64,000 nt of DNA from Zygaena filipendulae (GCA_907165275.2 OU015662.1:2487501-2551500), one strand, 5' to 3'. Shown: positions 23,011 to 33,816, counted from the first letter of the stretch. A program made the numbers and translations. Notes: generated from the sequence alone by a model not told the origin.

Positions 23011-23396
23011 ATATTGCCAAGACGAGACTATAATGACTCGCACTATCAAAAAGTTATCAGATCTCATGTAAAGTCAAGCTCACATACTCGACATGCCCAA
23101 ACTCTACAAGGGCTAACTTCACAAACTCTACACTATAGTAAAAAAATGTGTCTTGACCGTTTTGTTACTGCAAGAACTATTGTAGAACAGAAAAGTAGTG
23201 AACAGTGAATAAATTTTTCACCTTACATCATGTGAATGAAGTGAAATGGTCAAGTCACATATTTTGAGTAAGGTGTAGAGTATGTGAAGTTTGGCCTTGT
23301 AGAGTTAGGGCGTCTATAGTTAGCAAGAAGCTTGGCTCTACATGAGATCTGATAACTTTTTGATAGTGCGAATCGTATGGTCTCGTCTTGGCAACA
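23011..23396. mobile_element. Foldback element with TTGCCAAGACGAGAC ends
   Basis: The left end TTGCCAAGACGAGACTA recurs inverted at 23378-23394. Matching arms continue through CGCACTATCAAAAAGTTATC, AGATCTCATGTA and an inner GTAGAGTTTG-type block. About 386 bp with no convincing target duplication and no family assignment. Confidence 0.75.
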
Positions 23397-23399
23397 TTT

Positions 23400-24985
23400 A
23401 ATTTTAAAATATTTTTGGTGGAATTTAATTTCTTTTTGTTAGTTTTCTTTTGTTATTACATTATTATTTTTTACATTGTTTTTATTATTATTTATAATAA
23501 TAAGGATATATCAATTTTCAGACCTCTAGCGCCAAATTTCCGCACGTCTCATACAAACTTCCATCCCCTAGTTTAAGGGGTTGGGGGATAAAAGGTTCAT
23601 GTTTTAAAATTGTTTTGTTGTTTGTGTACTAATATTAGCTTACATACCAAATTTTAGCTTTCTAAGACATTAGAAAATACTCTAAGAATTTTGATGATCA
23701 TCAATGAGTCAGTGACGAAATCAGGGTTTTTTTAGATATCAATGAAATAATAGTATAAGAGCTATGAATTAAAACTTTGAAATGTTTGATTAATCTGCTA
23801 TTGACAACATATCCCGAGAATTTTGTTTATCAAGTAAAATCCAAACCTAACTTATGATGGTTCAAAAAAACAACGAAGCGCTTCGAAAAAAGGTAAGTAG
23901 TACGCCCTTGCGCTTCGCTTGACTCATCTTGGCGGGGGGGCACAGCCGTGCCCCCAGACCATACAACATCAAGAAAAGATAAGGGGAATTAACTATTACT
24001 TAAACATACATCGGTGTCAAATCTATTAATTATTATACTAAACCTATTAGTCCGATATGATATAATATAATACCTAATACCAACCTCACCTCACAGTATA
24101 TTTTTTTATTTAGGACTCAGACTTTAGTTCATACCCAAGTGTTAGTAATAATTTTCTTACATTTCTCTACAAAAGCTCTTCATTATAAATAATTATTTGT
24201 ATCTACTAAGTTTTGTTAAATATTTACAGAATTTTGAACTGTTATCAATAAATTGATTTCGTTTAAAATAGGTAGGTACAATATTTTTAATAAATTGTTG
24301 TTAGGTACCTACTATAGAATAACTGTTAAATTTGATTAATTTGACAAACAAGCGAACGTCTTTTACGATGAAACATCTAATAAAGCAAGTTTAAAATTAA
24401 CTTTGGGGATAATTTGGAGTATACAAAATAGCAGACGGTGACCCCGACGAACTCAATGTTGCCGTCTTTTGACGAAACCAACTCCTCACAATCGGAAACA
24501 AAATTAAACGTCTACTTAGGATATTGTTTGCGTTGTATTCAGATTGAGTTGGCAATTCTGAACGAAAATCATTCAATTAATACTGTTCGTTCGTTCAAAG
24601 AGTACAGATTTGAAGTTTCCTCTCGCGAATTTTGTGGAAACAATAATACGTATAATAAATACATTACACCACAAACAAATCCACTTGATCCCAGATTAAG
24701 CTTAAAGCTTATATCGGCGAAGAACAGAGCGGCATCTAAATGTTTTTGTGTGTAATATTTTTTTCTAATGGCAACACGATACGTAGAAAATAGGTAAGAT
24801 TTCAGATGGGTATTGAACTATCCAGCCCCTGCATGCGGTGAATCTCCGCTTATGTATTGGCGAAATTACATTGACTGAAATTGAATACGCTATCTACAAT
24901 AAGTGGATTTCAGTTGGCAATATCTACGAAGTGTGCCCCGCGTGCTTGAGTCACGTCTCAAAACTCACACAATAGGTGATACGTG
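23400..24985. other. AT-rich, nothing recognised
   Basis: A plus-strand frame at 24438-24755 stays open for 106 codons but starts at GTG, and its first ATG gives only about 100 residues without motif. I do not call it. A CGCTTCGAAAAA / CGCTTCGCTTG stretch near 23880 is GC-richer. Confidence 0.3.
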
Positions 24986-24990
24986 ACGCG

Positions 24991-25006
24991 TGACGTCATG
25001 ACGTCA
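24991..25006. promoter_or_regulatory. Tandem pair of perfect CRE palindromes
   Basis: Two TGACGTCA octamers stand directly next to each other, preceded by CGTGACGCG. TGACGTCA is the consensus for CREB/ATF factors. The pair is not inside any repeat I recognise and lies about 4.5 kb upstream of the receptor leader exon. A role in regulating that gene is inference only. Confidence 0.4.
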
Positions 25007-25495
25007 TATGCAAGCATGACCGGGTACATCCATATACATCTTTATTCACGCGTTTTCTTTTTGTATCTAAAATATGTATTCAATATCTATTCTCTTTGAA
25101 TATCGAACAGAATATTCAAGGTTTATTGAACTCAAAAATTTACTTTTGGAAAACCAAGATTCCAATATTTTATGCAGATATGGATACAATTTTATCATTG
25201 CTTTTCAGTAAAAGTATATATATAGGCATGTCTCGATATCTTTGGAAGTTTTAGGCCTATCGTGACGGTCTAGGTCTTAAAATATTTCTTATTTACGGGT
25301 GCTACAACATAAAAGGGTCCGATAAAATTCAAATGCGTGATAAGAAGAAGAAGAATCTCTTTTGATTTTTGGAAATGTGTAGAGAAACTCTTTCCTTAGG
25401 AGGGTTTTGACAGTTTTTTATTGGTTTAATTTGATAACGTAGGTATAGTCTCCTGTGAAGTTCCTCTATTGCGAGGAAACTATTTATTTATAACT

Positions 25496-25995
25496 AGCTG
25501 GTGCCCGCGGTTTCACTCGCGTGAATTTTCGACCCTTGCAATGACAGTAATGTCCTTAGATTTTCTCACTCTTTTAAAACGAAATGGTTATATACTCTTT
25601 AGTCTCAAAGAAAATATAATCACATTATAGTCGCTCCAAGCCTTAAAACTGTCACTTCGCGAAAAATCAATTAAAAAAAAAAAATGCATATCTCTAAAAA
25701 GTTTCTCTTTCGACCATTGCATTGCGCTGAAATTTTTAACTGATGATAAATTTTTTCCCCTATGTCCTATTTCGATGAAACAAAGCCTATTTGTTGCTCC
25801 AGACTTAGCTTAATCTACTATCGAAAACTGCATGACAACCCGTTCAGTAGATGCGGAGATTGTCGCGAACAGACAGACAGACAGACAAAAGAATTTTAAA
25901 AACTTCTTTTTTGGGCATGGTTTTTTGGGCATTTTAGTTAAAAATATTCAACGTACAGAATCGCGGATTCTACTCTTTTATTATAGTATAGATTA
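25496..25995 (-). mobile_element. Long Helitron-like element, about 500 bp
   Basis: CTAGCTGGTGCCCGCGG at the 3' end, TTCAGTAGATGCGGAGATTG and (ACAG)n in the body, and a TTATAGTATAGATT head. Longer than most copies here, with an unrelated central filler. The 43690-43980 copy shares its head half. Confidence 0.6.
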
Positions 25996-26061
25996 TTTTT
26001 AAACTTTTATACAGACTAAGCTAGTCAAGTTATCTTGGTAGGTACCTACGTAAATAGAAAT

Positions 26062-26400
26062 AATAGGGATGTTGACGACTTTTGGAAATCAACATTCTAA
26101 TAAGTCTGTCGGTTAGAAATAAAAAAACTAATGAACACGTCTTTTTTGCTTTTTCAAATTAATGAAAATAAACATAGATATAGCGCATTAAAGTTTAGCG
26201 TGGGGGCTCATGACGCGTGACGTCATTAACTGCGATAAGCCCCCATATAAACTGCACCGGATAGTGACGTCACGCGAAATTTAAACTCAATTTATCGCCA
26301 TTATTTTTTGATTACGTAAAAAAATAAAAAAATACGTGTCCAATATTTTTTATTAATCTACAAACCGGACTAAAAAAAAGTTAATCAACTAGCCCATTAA
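26062..26400 (-). mobile_element. TTAGTCCGTC MITE family, well-preserved copy
   Basis: Inverted ends around 26100-26145 and 26325-26373 (GACACGTATTTTT-type arms). Two TGACGTCA palindromes lie inside, one beside GCGTGACGTCATTAA and one in AGTGACGTCACGCG. The nearest such copy to the tyramine receptor, about 3.1 kb from its leader exon. Confidence 0.8.
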
Positions 26401-27050
26401 AAGAGCTCTCCTAAGTCCGAGAAGTGTGTCTAGAGAGACCCGTAGTAAGAGCGCTGCGGTCACTGAAGACCGTGTTGAGGGTCGACCAACGAAATATCTC
26501 AAATTAGAAACAAAGAATACCTATACCTATACTTAAATAGAAGTCAACAAGTCTGTACCTACTATTAATTTAATATTTTTATGTGTTTTAAAAACTCCCG
26601 ATTTGAAACAAAAGAAAGCTATGAAATTTACATGAAAATACGTTCAATCGTTACGGATATTAGCGTCAACAGACATTTGTTTAACTGACAAAAAATTTAA
26701 AAATATTTCTGTGTTTAGATCTTATTTATCGATAAAATTATAAACAAATTGCGTTAGTGTATATACGTAATGCAAATTGTTCAAAATCTATTTACTGATG
26801 CAACAGAGTTCAGGAACCCGATTATTTTCATTATAATTTGAGCACAAGAAAACCAGTTGTGTTTGAAATTAGTTATATCGCCCATCGGGTAAGTGGTCTC
26901 GGGAACGAAATCGATATCGAGAGGACAATAGATGTTCATCTACTATACCTTCTATGTTTATATATACTTACAAATGTGAGTCTGCTCCGTAGTAATTGAA
27001 TTTTTACTTTGTTTTTTGGCTATTAGAAATACGAAAATACTTATTGATTC
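26400..27050. other. Unassigned
   Basis: AT-rich apart from a balanced stretch at 26400-26490 (GAGAGACCCGTAGTAAGAGC). No ORF. Confidence 0.3.
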
Positions 27051-27054
27051 TAGC

Positions 27055-27240
27055 TGTTTTCTCTTTGCTTAATTTCCGAGTTCTCGCAGGAACTGCGGGA
27101 TAAAAAGTACCCTAGGTCTTTCTCTGTACACCTGACAACGTCGTGTACGCAAAATTTAATGACGATCGATTGAGCCGTTAAGGCGTGAAAGCGTAACAAA
27201 CAAACAAATAAACTCGCTTTCGCATTTAAAATATGAGGAT
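27055..27240 (-). mobile_element. Helitron-like element
   Basis: CTAGCTGTTTTCTCTTTG opens it; GGGATAAAAAGTACCCTAGG and GTAACAAACAAACAAATAAA follow in normal order. Confidence 0.65.
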
Positions 27241-27393
27241 TATCTAATTCATTAATTTAATAGTCTGGCACTGGTACTAGAAACTTAAGAACTCTTTGTT
27301 CTGAGATAAAAATATCCCATGGCACTCAGGGATATTGTCAGTTCTGTAGTTTCAGATATAACTCCCTACAAACAAACGATTATCTGTACCTAC

Positions 27394-27652
27394 TCTATAC
27401 TGATAAATAAATTTGAAGTGTCTGTTTGTAATTCCGAATTAACGGCTTCTCACTAAATTCATGTAAAAGTTTATACGGTATCTATATGGTATTATCTCTA
27501 TCTGTCTGTCTCTTTGTTCCGGCTAATCGCTAAAACCGATTTTAACGCGGCTTTCACTGGCAAATAGCTTATAGGCTACTTTTATTTTAGAAAAAAATAG
27601 TTCCTGCGGGAATTCCGAAACTCACGCAGGGGAAACCGCGGGGCACAGCTAG
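27394..27652 (+). mobile_element. Helitron-like element, second subfamily
   Basis: TCTATACTGATAAATAAA head, TCTGTTTGTAATTCCGAATT, GGAATTCCGAAACTCACGC, and an intact GGGGCACAGCTAG end followed by T. Confidence 0.8.
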
Positions 27653-27654
27653 TT

Positions 27655-28620
27655 TGTTTTTATAATACCAGTATCTTTAAGTATCTTTACTATTATCTAC
27701 ATGAAGCATAAACTTCACTTTATAGGTACAAAGTAATAAATTTTCATTGCGAGAGACTGGTCCTAGGAGTATAGTAGAAGCGTCAGCTGGAGATTTATCC
27801 TGTTCGTTAACACTATTTAGTATTTAATTTGCAACCAAACTGAACGAATTTAATTATAAGCACGGTCTTTTGCTTTGATTTTCATTTTTCGAAAGGCGAT
27901 CAAATGAGGACTTTAGAGCTTTTGTAGTGCAAAAATTCTCACATTTATCGCTAATTAAAAAAGCTTTACAATCCACTAAATCTTTGAATACAATATAATT
28001 ATATTACTATACAGTTAAAATTTTTATAGAATAGAAGCTATCTATTGTATTATTGTGTCTAAATATTTTACTGTTTCTATGTTTTTACACAATTTTCGTG
28101 GTACCTCGCCTTGCCAACTTGCTATTCAGTGGTTACATTAATAAATGTATTCGTAATACACATAAGTATACACTATACACTTACATTTTTTTTTCAAGGA
28201 ACAATAAGAAGTAAGAAATATTCTCGGCGAATACCTGAGCGCCTCGATTTCCCGAGAAATAGCTTTTACATGGATTGCAACTGGTGAAGTTAGGGGTACA
28301 AGAAGTGGCCTGAATTTATGTGCTACGCGCGGCTTAAGTAACTAACATTCATGATGCTTCGGTACCGGAGCATGAAACTTGAGAAGGAAATGAAACAACG
28401 AACGAACACCTATCTTCTCTAGAGGGGGTGTAGAAAAATCCCAACCTTAGAGATATTTCGACTAAAACACTTAAGGAAACACGCCTTAAATCTCCCTTGA
28501 AATGTTTCTGTATCACGAGATGGGAAAATGATAATATTAAGATTTTTTCTACATAGATAGGTATTCGACTTAGATAATCTACTATCTTTAAACGAGCAAT
28601 TCTTGTATATATATATGTAT
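27655..28620. other. AT-rich, nothing recognised
   Basis: Minus-strand frames at 28349-28670 are open but show only low-complexity or basic content. Confidence 0.3.
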
Positions 28621-28623
28621 ATA

Positions 28624-28860
28624 CCATCTGTTGTTAAGTAGAAAAACAGTAACAAACACTCATTTTTCACTGCCTGAAAACATGGACAAAGCGACGTTTT
28701 CTAACAAAGCTAAATCGATAATCGTCCCCGAAACCCCCTGCATACTAAATTTTATGAAAATCGTTGGAGCCGCTTTATATATATATATTTTTATAGATAT
28801 ATTGCATTTCTACTTAACAACAGATGGCACTACGAGCGAAGCTCGGTCACCCAGTTATTA
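28624..28860 (+). repeat. Dispersed repeat with 21-bp inverted ends and CGAAGCTCG hairpin
   Basis: CCATCTGTTGTTAAGTAGAA at 28624 recurs exactly inverted at 28807-28827. ACGAGCGAAGCTCGGTCACC follows. The body (GACAAAGCGACGTTTTCTAA, ATCGTCCCCGAAACCCC) matches the copy at 14032-14215. Confidence 0.75.
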
Positions 28861-28869
28861 CATTTTAAT

Positions 28870-29506
28870 GTATGAAGTTTTATGTTCCAATAGAGTATGG
28901 AAAATACTTCGGTAGGCACTTTTAAAATGTATAATAATTAACATAATTATTAAATATATTAAATAGCTGCAATAAAGAGAATTTTTAATGAAGTTTTCTT
29001 ATCATACTTTTTTATTTTTATGAATGAACGATGATAAGTATTCATAAACTCCATTGACACCGGGAACTTTATATTTAAAATTTAAATACAAATAGGTCTG
29101 TATGTCAGTCCCGCACTTTTAATAACATTATCATATGATCATGTAAAACAGTTATCATAATCTGAATAATATTCCTTTCATTTAAATGATAATTAAGCAC
29201 TGGTAAGGTCAGGCTCGCAAAGGATTCCAGTAGGTATATTTCGCACGTCTCGGCCTCCGTCATGGGAGATTTCAACAGCTTTGTACGGAGTTACCACACC
29301 CAGATTCTGTATTTATTAACGTCCGCCATCTCCCCTAGGAACGTGAGCGCTGTTAGAATTGTATTCCCCAGTAATGGAAAACGTATTAGGCCAATAGTTT
29401 TAGGACGGAGAAAAAGGTCAATGAAAGAATATAAATTCTCACCAGCCAGAATGATTTTTCTCATACTCCCAATTACCTACTTAAATGTTTTTTTTTTTTG
29501 TTACAG
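28870..29506 (+). other. Upstream flank or intron of the tyramine receptor
   Basis: No repeat family is recognised here. The part from about 29210 to 29480 is less AT-rich than its surroundings. An open frame across it (29262-29573) reads through a poly-T acceptor tract and shows no protein motif, so I do not call it a gene. It most likely belongs to a leader intron. Confidence 0.35.
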
Positions 29507-29576
29507 ATATTCTTTCGCGTCAAAATATGATCAAGTTACACAAATGGGAGTTCTTGGAAAAGATTTCAAATAGAGG
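29507..29576 (+). other. Probable 5' leader exon of the tyramine receptor
   Basis: The preceding intron end is a run of T followed by TTACAG (AG at 29505-29506), a strong acceptor. The exon ends AGG before GTAATT (GT at 29577-29578), an acceptable donor. That leaves a 70-nt exon in the 5' leader. Its own upstream donor and the promoter were not located and may lie outside the window. The exon boundaries are inferred from splice signals only. Confidence 0.6.
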
Positions 29577-29676
29577 GTAATTAATAACTTTAATATCATC
29601 CAATAATTGGATTTTTCAATGGTTTTTTAAGAATTAATTAGTCACCTCTTATACTAACCGCTTAAAATTGTTTCAG
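29577..29676 (+). other. Probable 100-bp leader intron of the tyramine receptor
   Basis: It starts GTAATT and ends TTTCAG. An exact TACTAAC branch-point sequence lies at 29652-29658, about 19 bases before the acceptor, which is the ideal spacing. The final exon would then start at 29677 and run through the whole receptor coding region. Confidence 0.65.
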
Positions 29677-29680
29677 AAAA

Positions 29681-29815
29681 ATGGCGTACAAGTGGATGAA
29701 TGTACAAAACGTGTTGATTTATGCAACCAAAACTAACAAACGTCGTTTATTAGCCAAATGGGCCGAAAAGATAAACGTGACAAAGTACTGCGTGCTCGTT
29801 AACAACGCTACATGA
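29681..29815 (+). CDS. Upstream ORF in the tyramine receptor leader (44 codons, longer if spliced)
   Basis: The reading frame starts four bases after the leader intron acceptor and stops 37 bases before the receptor ATG, in a different frame from it. It encodes 44 residues beginning [10 protein letters not shown] and rich in Lys, Asn and Val, with no signal peptide or known motif. If the intron at 29577-29676 is removed, this frame joins without a stop to the frame of the previous exon. An ATG at 29527 then yields a continuous 62-residue ORF. Upstream ORFs commonly lower translation of the main ORF, so a regulatory role is plausible. Whether the peptide itself is made cannot be told from the sequence. 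Confidence 0.4.
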   Translation: MAYKWMNVQNVLIYATKTNKRRLLAKWAEKINVTKYCVLVNNAT

Positions 29816-29852
29816 ATTATGTGTGGGAAATGTAGCGAGGAAACGTAGCATA

Positions 29853-31292
29853 ATGGGTCAGACCGCCACGCATCTAGTCACCAACTACACATTAGACAAT
29901 TACACTGAGACCTACGACACCATCGGCGACTACAAAGACGCCTGCGTCGTCGCCGACGATCCCAAGTACCCGAGCAGTTTAGGAATAACGCTTGCAGTTC
30001 CAGAATGGGAAGCTATCTGTACAGCCATCATACTCACCCTCATCATCATATCCACTATTGTTGGAAACATTCTTGTCATCCTAAGCGTGTTCACCTACAA
30101 ACCGTTGAGGATAGTTCAGAACTTTTTCATCGTATCGCTAGCAGTAGCTGATCTCACTGTTGCCATATTAGTCTTGCCACTCAACGTAGCTTACTCCATA
30201 CTAGGACAATGGGTGTTCGGTATATACGTATGCAAAATGTGGCTTACATGCGATATTATGTGTTGCACGTCATCAATTTTGAACCTGTGCGCGATCGCCC
30301 TCGACCGTTACTGGGCCATTACGGATCCGATAAATTACGCCCAAAAGAGGACGCTCGAAAGGGTGCTTCTGATGATCGGAATAGTTTGGGTGCTCTCACT
30401 TATCATTAGCTCCCCGCCGTTGCTCGGGTGGAACGATTGGCCCGATGTGTTCGAACCCGACACCCCTTGTCGTCTGACCTCACAACCGGGATTTGTAATT
30501 TTCTCCTCCTCTGGCTCTTTTTACATACCGTTAGTAATAATGACTGTTGTATATTTCGAAATATACCTGGCCACGAAGAAAAGATTGAGAGACCGCGCCA
30601 AAGCGACCAAAATCAGCACCATATCTAGCGGTCAAAATCGATACACAACAAAAGAGAGCGATCAAAACGACCAAGATTCAGTGAGTTCGGAAGCCAATCA
30701 CAACGAACATCCCGGCGTGACCCGCCTCATGTCCGACGAGGGAGAAAAGAAGAAGAGTGCAAAAAAGTCTGGCTTGAGGAAAAAACAGAAACGTCGCTAC
30801 TGGAGTAAGGATGACAAATTCCAGAACAAGCTGATAATACCAATTTTGTCTAATGAGAACTCGGTCACCGATATAGCGGATAACATGGAAACGAGGAACA
30901 CGTCTTCTGAGAGTAATTCTAAAGAAACGCACGAGGACGAATTGGAAATCAGCGCGCCGCCATTGACAAAGACGCAAAAGCGGCCAAGACCCAATCAACA
31001 GAGCGCTGTTTACCAATTTATTGAAGAAAAGCAACGCATTTCGTTAACGCGAGAGCGGCGCGCCGCAAGGACCCTGGGGATAATAATGGGCGTGTTTGTT
31101 GTGTGCTGGTTGCCTTTTTTCGTTATTTACGTTGTAATACCGTTCTGCGCTAGCTGCTGTTTGTCCAATAAGTTCATTAACTTCATCACGTGGCTCGGGT
31201 ACGTGAACTCCGCGTTAAACCCTCTTATATATACGATATTCAATATGGACTTTAGGAGGGCGTTCAAAAAGTTAATATGTATAAAAAGATAA
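29853..31292 (+). CDS. TAR1: Type 1 tyramine (octopamine/tyramine) receptor, class A GPCR
   Basis: Encodes a 479-residue biogenic-amine receptor of the plasma membrane. Moth orthologues bind tyramine better than octopamine and lower cAMP through Gi. Seen in the protein: two N-glycosylation sites (NYT, residues 11-13 and 16-18), then seven hydrophobic helices at about 53-77, 90-113, 127-149, 170-191, 216-239, 408-430 and 443-463. The amine-contacting Asp is D134. DRY is at 151-153, the TM5 serines at S218-S220 and S222, CWLPFF at 418-423 and NPLIY at 456-460. C127 and C206 should form the usual disulfide. A long basic and acidic third loop (about 240-404) separates TM5 from TM6. The open frame runs 30 bases further upstream, but only from a GTG; the ATG at 29853 gives the family's usual length and N-terminus (MGQ). 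The coding part is one exon. Codons are less AT-rich than the surroundings. No frameshift or lost key residue is visible. Confidence 0.97.
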   Translation: MGQTATHLVTNYTLDNYTETYDTIGDYKDACVVADDPKYPSSLGITLAVPEWEAICTAIILTLIIISTIVGNILVILSVFTYKPLRIVQNFFIVSLAVADLTVAILVLPLNVAYSILGQWVFGIYVCKMWLTCDIMCCTSSILNLCAIALDRYWAITDPINYAQKRTLERVLLMIGIVWVLSLIISSPPLLGWNDWPDVFEPDTPCRLTSQPGFVIFSSSGSFYIPLVIMTVVYFEIYLATKKRLRDRAKATKISTISSGQNRYTTKESDQNDQDSVSSEANHNEHPGVTRLMSDEGEKKKSAKKSGLRKKQKRRYWSKDDKFQNKLIIPILSNENSVTDIADNMETRNTSSESNSKETHEDELEISAPPLTKTQKRPRPNQQSAVYQFIEEKQRISLTRERRAARTLGIIMGVFVVCWLPFFVIYVVIPFCASCCLSNKFINFITWLGYVNSALNPLIYTIFNMDFRRAFKKLICIKR

Positions 31293-32910
31293 ATCGTTTT
31301 GTGCCAAAGTAATTAAAATTTAACGGTAGATATTTAAGCTCACACAGTAATTAATATAAAGTTAAATTTAAGCCGCTGATTTGCTCAAAATAAATAAATG
31401 AATCGTTTGGCGTGTCGATATTATGTGAATAGAAAGTTATGTTTGGTTGTGGTGGTCTTTGGTTGTGGTGGTACTTGAGTTATGATTAATGTCTGTTTGT
31501 CTAATATCTGTAATATGTACTTTGTATAATATCTATTCATGTAATTAATACTTGCATTATAGTAAAATAATATTGTATCAAAATGTTAGGATTATATTGA
31601 CAGTTATATGTATAGAAACTACTCATCCCATGCAAAAATTGTTTTGCTATATCAATGCATTCTAGAGATTAATTATATAGTAGAGAATGTGTGCCAAAAT
31701 ATTTTTTGTTCAAAAGAGATTAAAGTGGAGATCACAATTAAAAATATGCAAATTATTTTAAAGTGAAAAGCGGACGTTCTTCTCATATATAGGTAAGCTC
31801 TATTTGCATTTTTAAATAACAATCAAGAGTTTTATACCAAAATATGATATTGGTGATGATATTATTGAGCTAACAATTTTTTTTTGTTCCATCACAAAAT
31901 GCAGTTTTTTATTCATTTAATCATTTAGGTATTACCAAAATGTGGCAGAAAATTATGTTAGATAAGAACAAAAACTGCATATTTTACTATTCCGCTTTGC
32001 ATTGTAAAATAAAATAAATGTCGGTAATTATAAAGTATAGATATCTACTTTATCTAGAAACAACTCTTGCTAATAGATATAGAATTTAAAATGATTATAA
32101 AAGTTAATGTACAGCAATAATGAGTTCTTTTGAATTTCTTTAAAATAGAGTGTAGCATGAGACGTTATACCTACCTAATTTTATTTCTAGTCTTTATAAA
32201 TAATATTAATTCTAAGATAAATATCTATATTCTAGCTTAATTTATAAAATCAACGAATATAAAATCTGAAATCTCAGATATTCTTTATTAAGTATGTTAG
32301 AAGATAATTAGAATTAAGCTGTAAATATGTATATATATCTAATTCAAGAAAAGTTATTTAAATTATAATAATAATTTAATAGCTTTAAAAATAAAAAAGA
32401 TAGTGTTAACGATATATTAATATTAAGTAACTTCAGTAATGAAAACAAAATAATGTATTTTGTTTAAATTTTTCATCATATCCCTTTAAAATAATTTGAG
32501 CCCTTATTGAAAAGGGATATTAGAATAACAATAGATTGTTTTTTTATTAATAAATTAACATCGTAATATATAATTATATAAAATTAACAATGTTTTATTT
32601 AATCCTTTGGTGTACTTATATTACTATATTTTGAAATATTCTTGTTTTGTATTTAGATTTTGTGAAAAGATTTCACCAAACCTAAATGCAAGACTAGTGC
32701 TATTAAAATAATCACAAGCAAAGAGAACCTAATTAACATCAATTACAATTAGTGTGGTGCTCGCCTGTAAGAGATGCTGCAAAAAGGCTCCTCGTTTCGT
32801 TTCCTAACTGTACACATTAGGAGTGCTAAAGTTCTATTCCAAACGTGTTTTGTTTTTAACGACCTTTAGGGAAGTACCCATTAATTTCAAAATGTATCTA
32901 CGTTTTACTC
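31293..32910 (+). other. 3' UTR and AT-rich 3' flank of the tyramine receptor
   Basis: About 1.6 kb of very AT-rich sequence without recognised repeats or a credible ORF. It is one of the few long stretches here free of transposon copies, as expected for a 3' UTR or constrained flank. The true transcript end is not determined. Confidence 0.4.
31389..31398 (+). terminator. Candidate poly(A) signals of the tyramine receptor
   Basis: Two overlapping AATAAA hexamers lie about 100 bases after the stop codon. Further AATAAA copies at 32008-32018 could serve longer 3' ends. The DNA is so AT-rich that chance hexamers are expected, so the used site is uncertain. Confidence 0.4.
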
Positions 32911-33170
32911 AAGAAACTCACGGCCGCACTCAGAGTCGACTTTAATGATTACTCAGTTAAGTATAGATTTTTAAAACAAAATTGCCGCAATCATAGACGT
33001 TCAGTAAATTAATGTTAATTGGCATTTAATGAGATGTAACTTAATTAGTTAAATGCCAATTAACATTAATTTTTATTAAACTTGTCTGATTGCGGCAGTT
33101 TTGTTTTAAAAATCTATACTTAACTAAGTAATCATTAAAGTTGACTCTGAGTGCAGCGGTCAGTTTCTTA
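32911..33170. mobile_element. Foldback MITE with GCCGCACTCAGAGTCG ends, copy 1
   Basis: Arms of about 115 nt fold back almost perfectly: AAGAAACTCACGGCCGCACT on the left pairs with the right end at 33151-33170. Inner parts include TTGCCGCAATCA and AATTGGCATTTA. The loop is around AACTTAATTAGTTAAATG. Same family as 61066-61288. Confidence 0.85.
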
Positions 33171-33392
33171 TTAATGTTATTGAACTTTGAGTAAATCGTT
33201 GATAAATTGAAACGTTTATAATAGTTAATTTTTTTTTTTTTTAGTTGTAATGTTTTTTCATAGAATTTATTGTCCTCATTCTGAATACCTACCGAATTTT
33301 TATTATTATTTTTTAGCTTATCCTGTTTTTTATAACGTATACTTTCAGCCCTGTAAATATTTGCAGATAATTTTACAACATCTTATATTATA

Positions 33393-33816
33393 CTAGTTGT
33401 GCCCCGCGGTTTCATCCGCATTAATTTCAGAGTGCCCGCGGGAATCCCGGGATAAAAAGTACCCTATGTGTTAATCTGATGTATAAGCTATATTATTGTA
33501 AAGTTTCATTTAAAACCATCCAGTAGTTTTGCGTGAAAGAGTAACAAACATCCATCCATCCATCCATCCATACATACTTACAAACTTTCGCGTTTATCCT
33601 ACTAATATTATAAACGCGAAAGTTTGTGAGTATGGATGGATGTTTGTTACTCTTTCACGCGACAACTACTGGATGGACTTAAATGAAACTTAACAATAAT
33701 ATAGCTTATACATCAGATTAACACATAGGGTACTTTTTATCCCGGAATTCCCGCGGGAACTCTGTAATGAACGCGGGTGAAACCGCGGGGCACAACTAGT
33801 AATATTATAAGTAGGA
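33393..33816 (-). mobile_element. Helitron-like element interrupted by another copy
   Basis: Minus-strand copy with its 3' end at 33393 (CTAG, then the GC-rich hairpin) and its 5' end at 33816. It is split after GCGTTTA (33596) by the plus-strand element at 33597-33799 and resumes with TAATATTATAAGTAGGA at 33800. No target duplication is present, and the insertion lies between A and T. Confidence 0.85.
33597..33799 (+). mobile_element. Complete Helitron-like element nested in a relative
   Basis: Starts TCCTACTAATATTATAAA, ends in a hairpin made of CGCGGG and CCGCGG followed by CACAACTAG. It has the three Helitron marks: 5' TC, 3' hairpin plus CTAG, and insertion between A and T without target duplication. 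About 203 bp, no coding capacity, so non-autonomous. Together with its host it forms a 0.4-kb imperfect palindrome. Confidence 0.85.

Noticed and set aside
23014..23208. 64-codon frame
   Set aside because: Lies inside a foldback element arm.
24438..24755. 106-codon plus-strand frame
   Set aside because: Starts at GTG, no motif, no splice or promoter support.
29262..29573. 103-codon plus-strand frame just before the receptor
   Set aside because: It runs through a poly-T splice acceptor and lacks any protein motif; the leader exon explains its end.
30678..31034. 118-codon minus-strand frame inside the receptor
   Set aside because: Shadow of the receptor's third-loop coding sequence.
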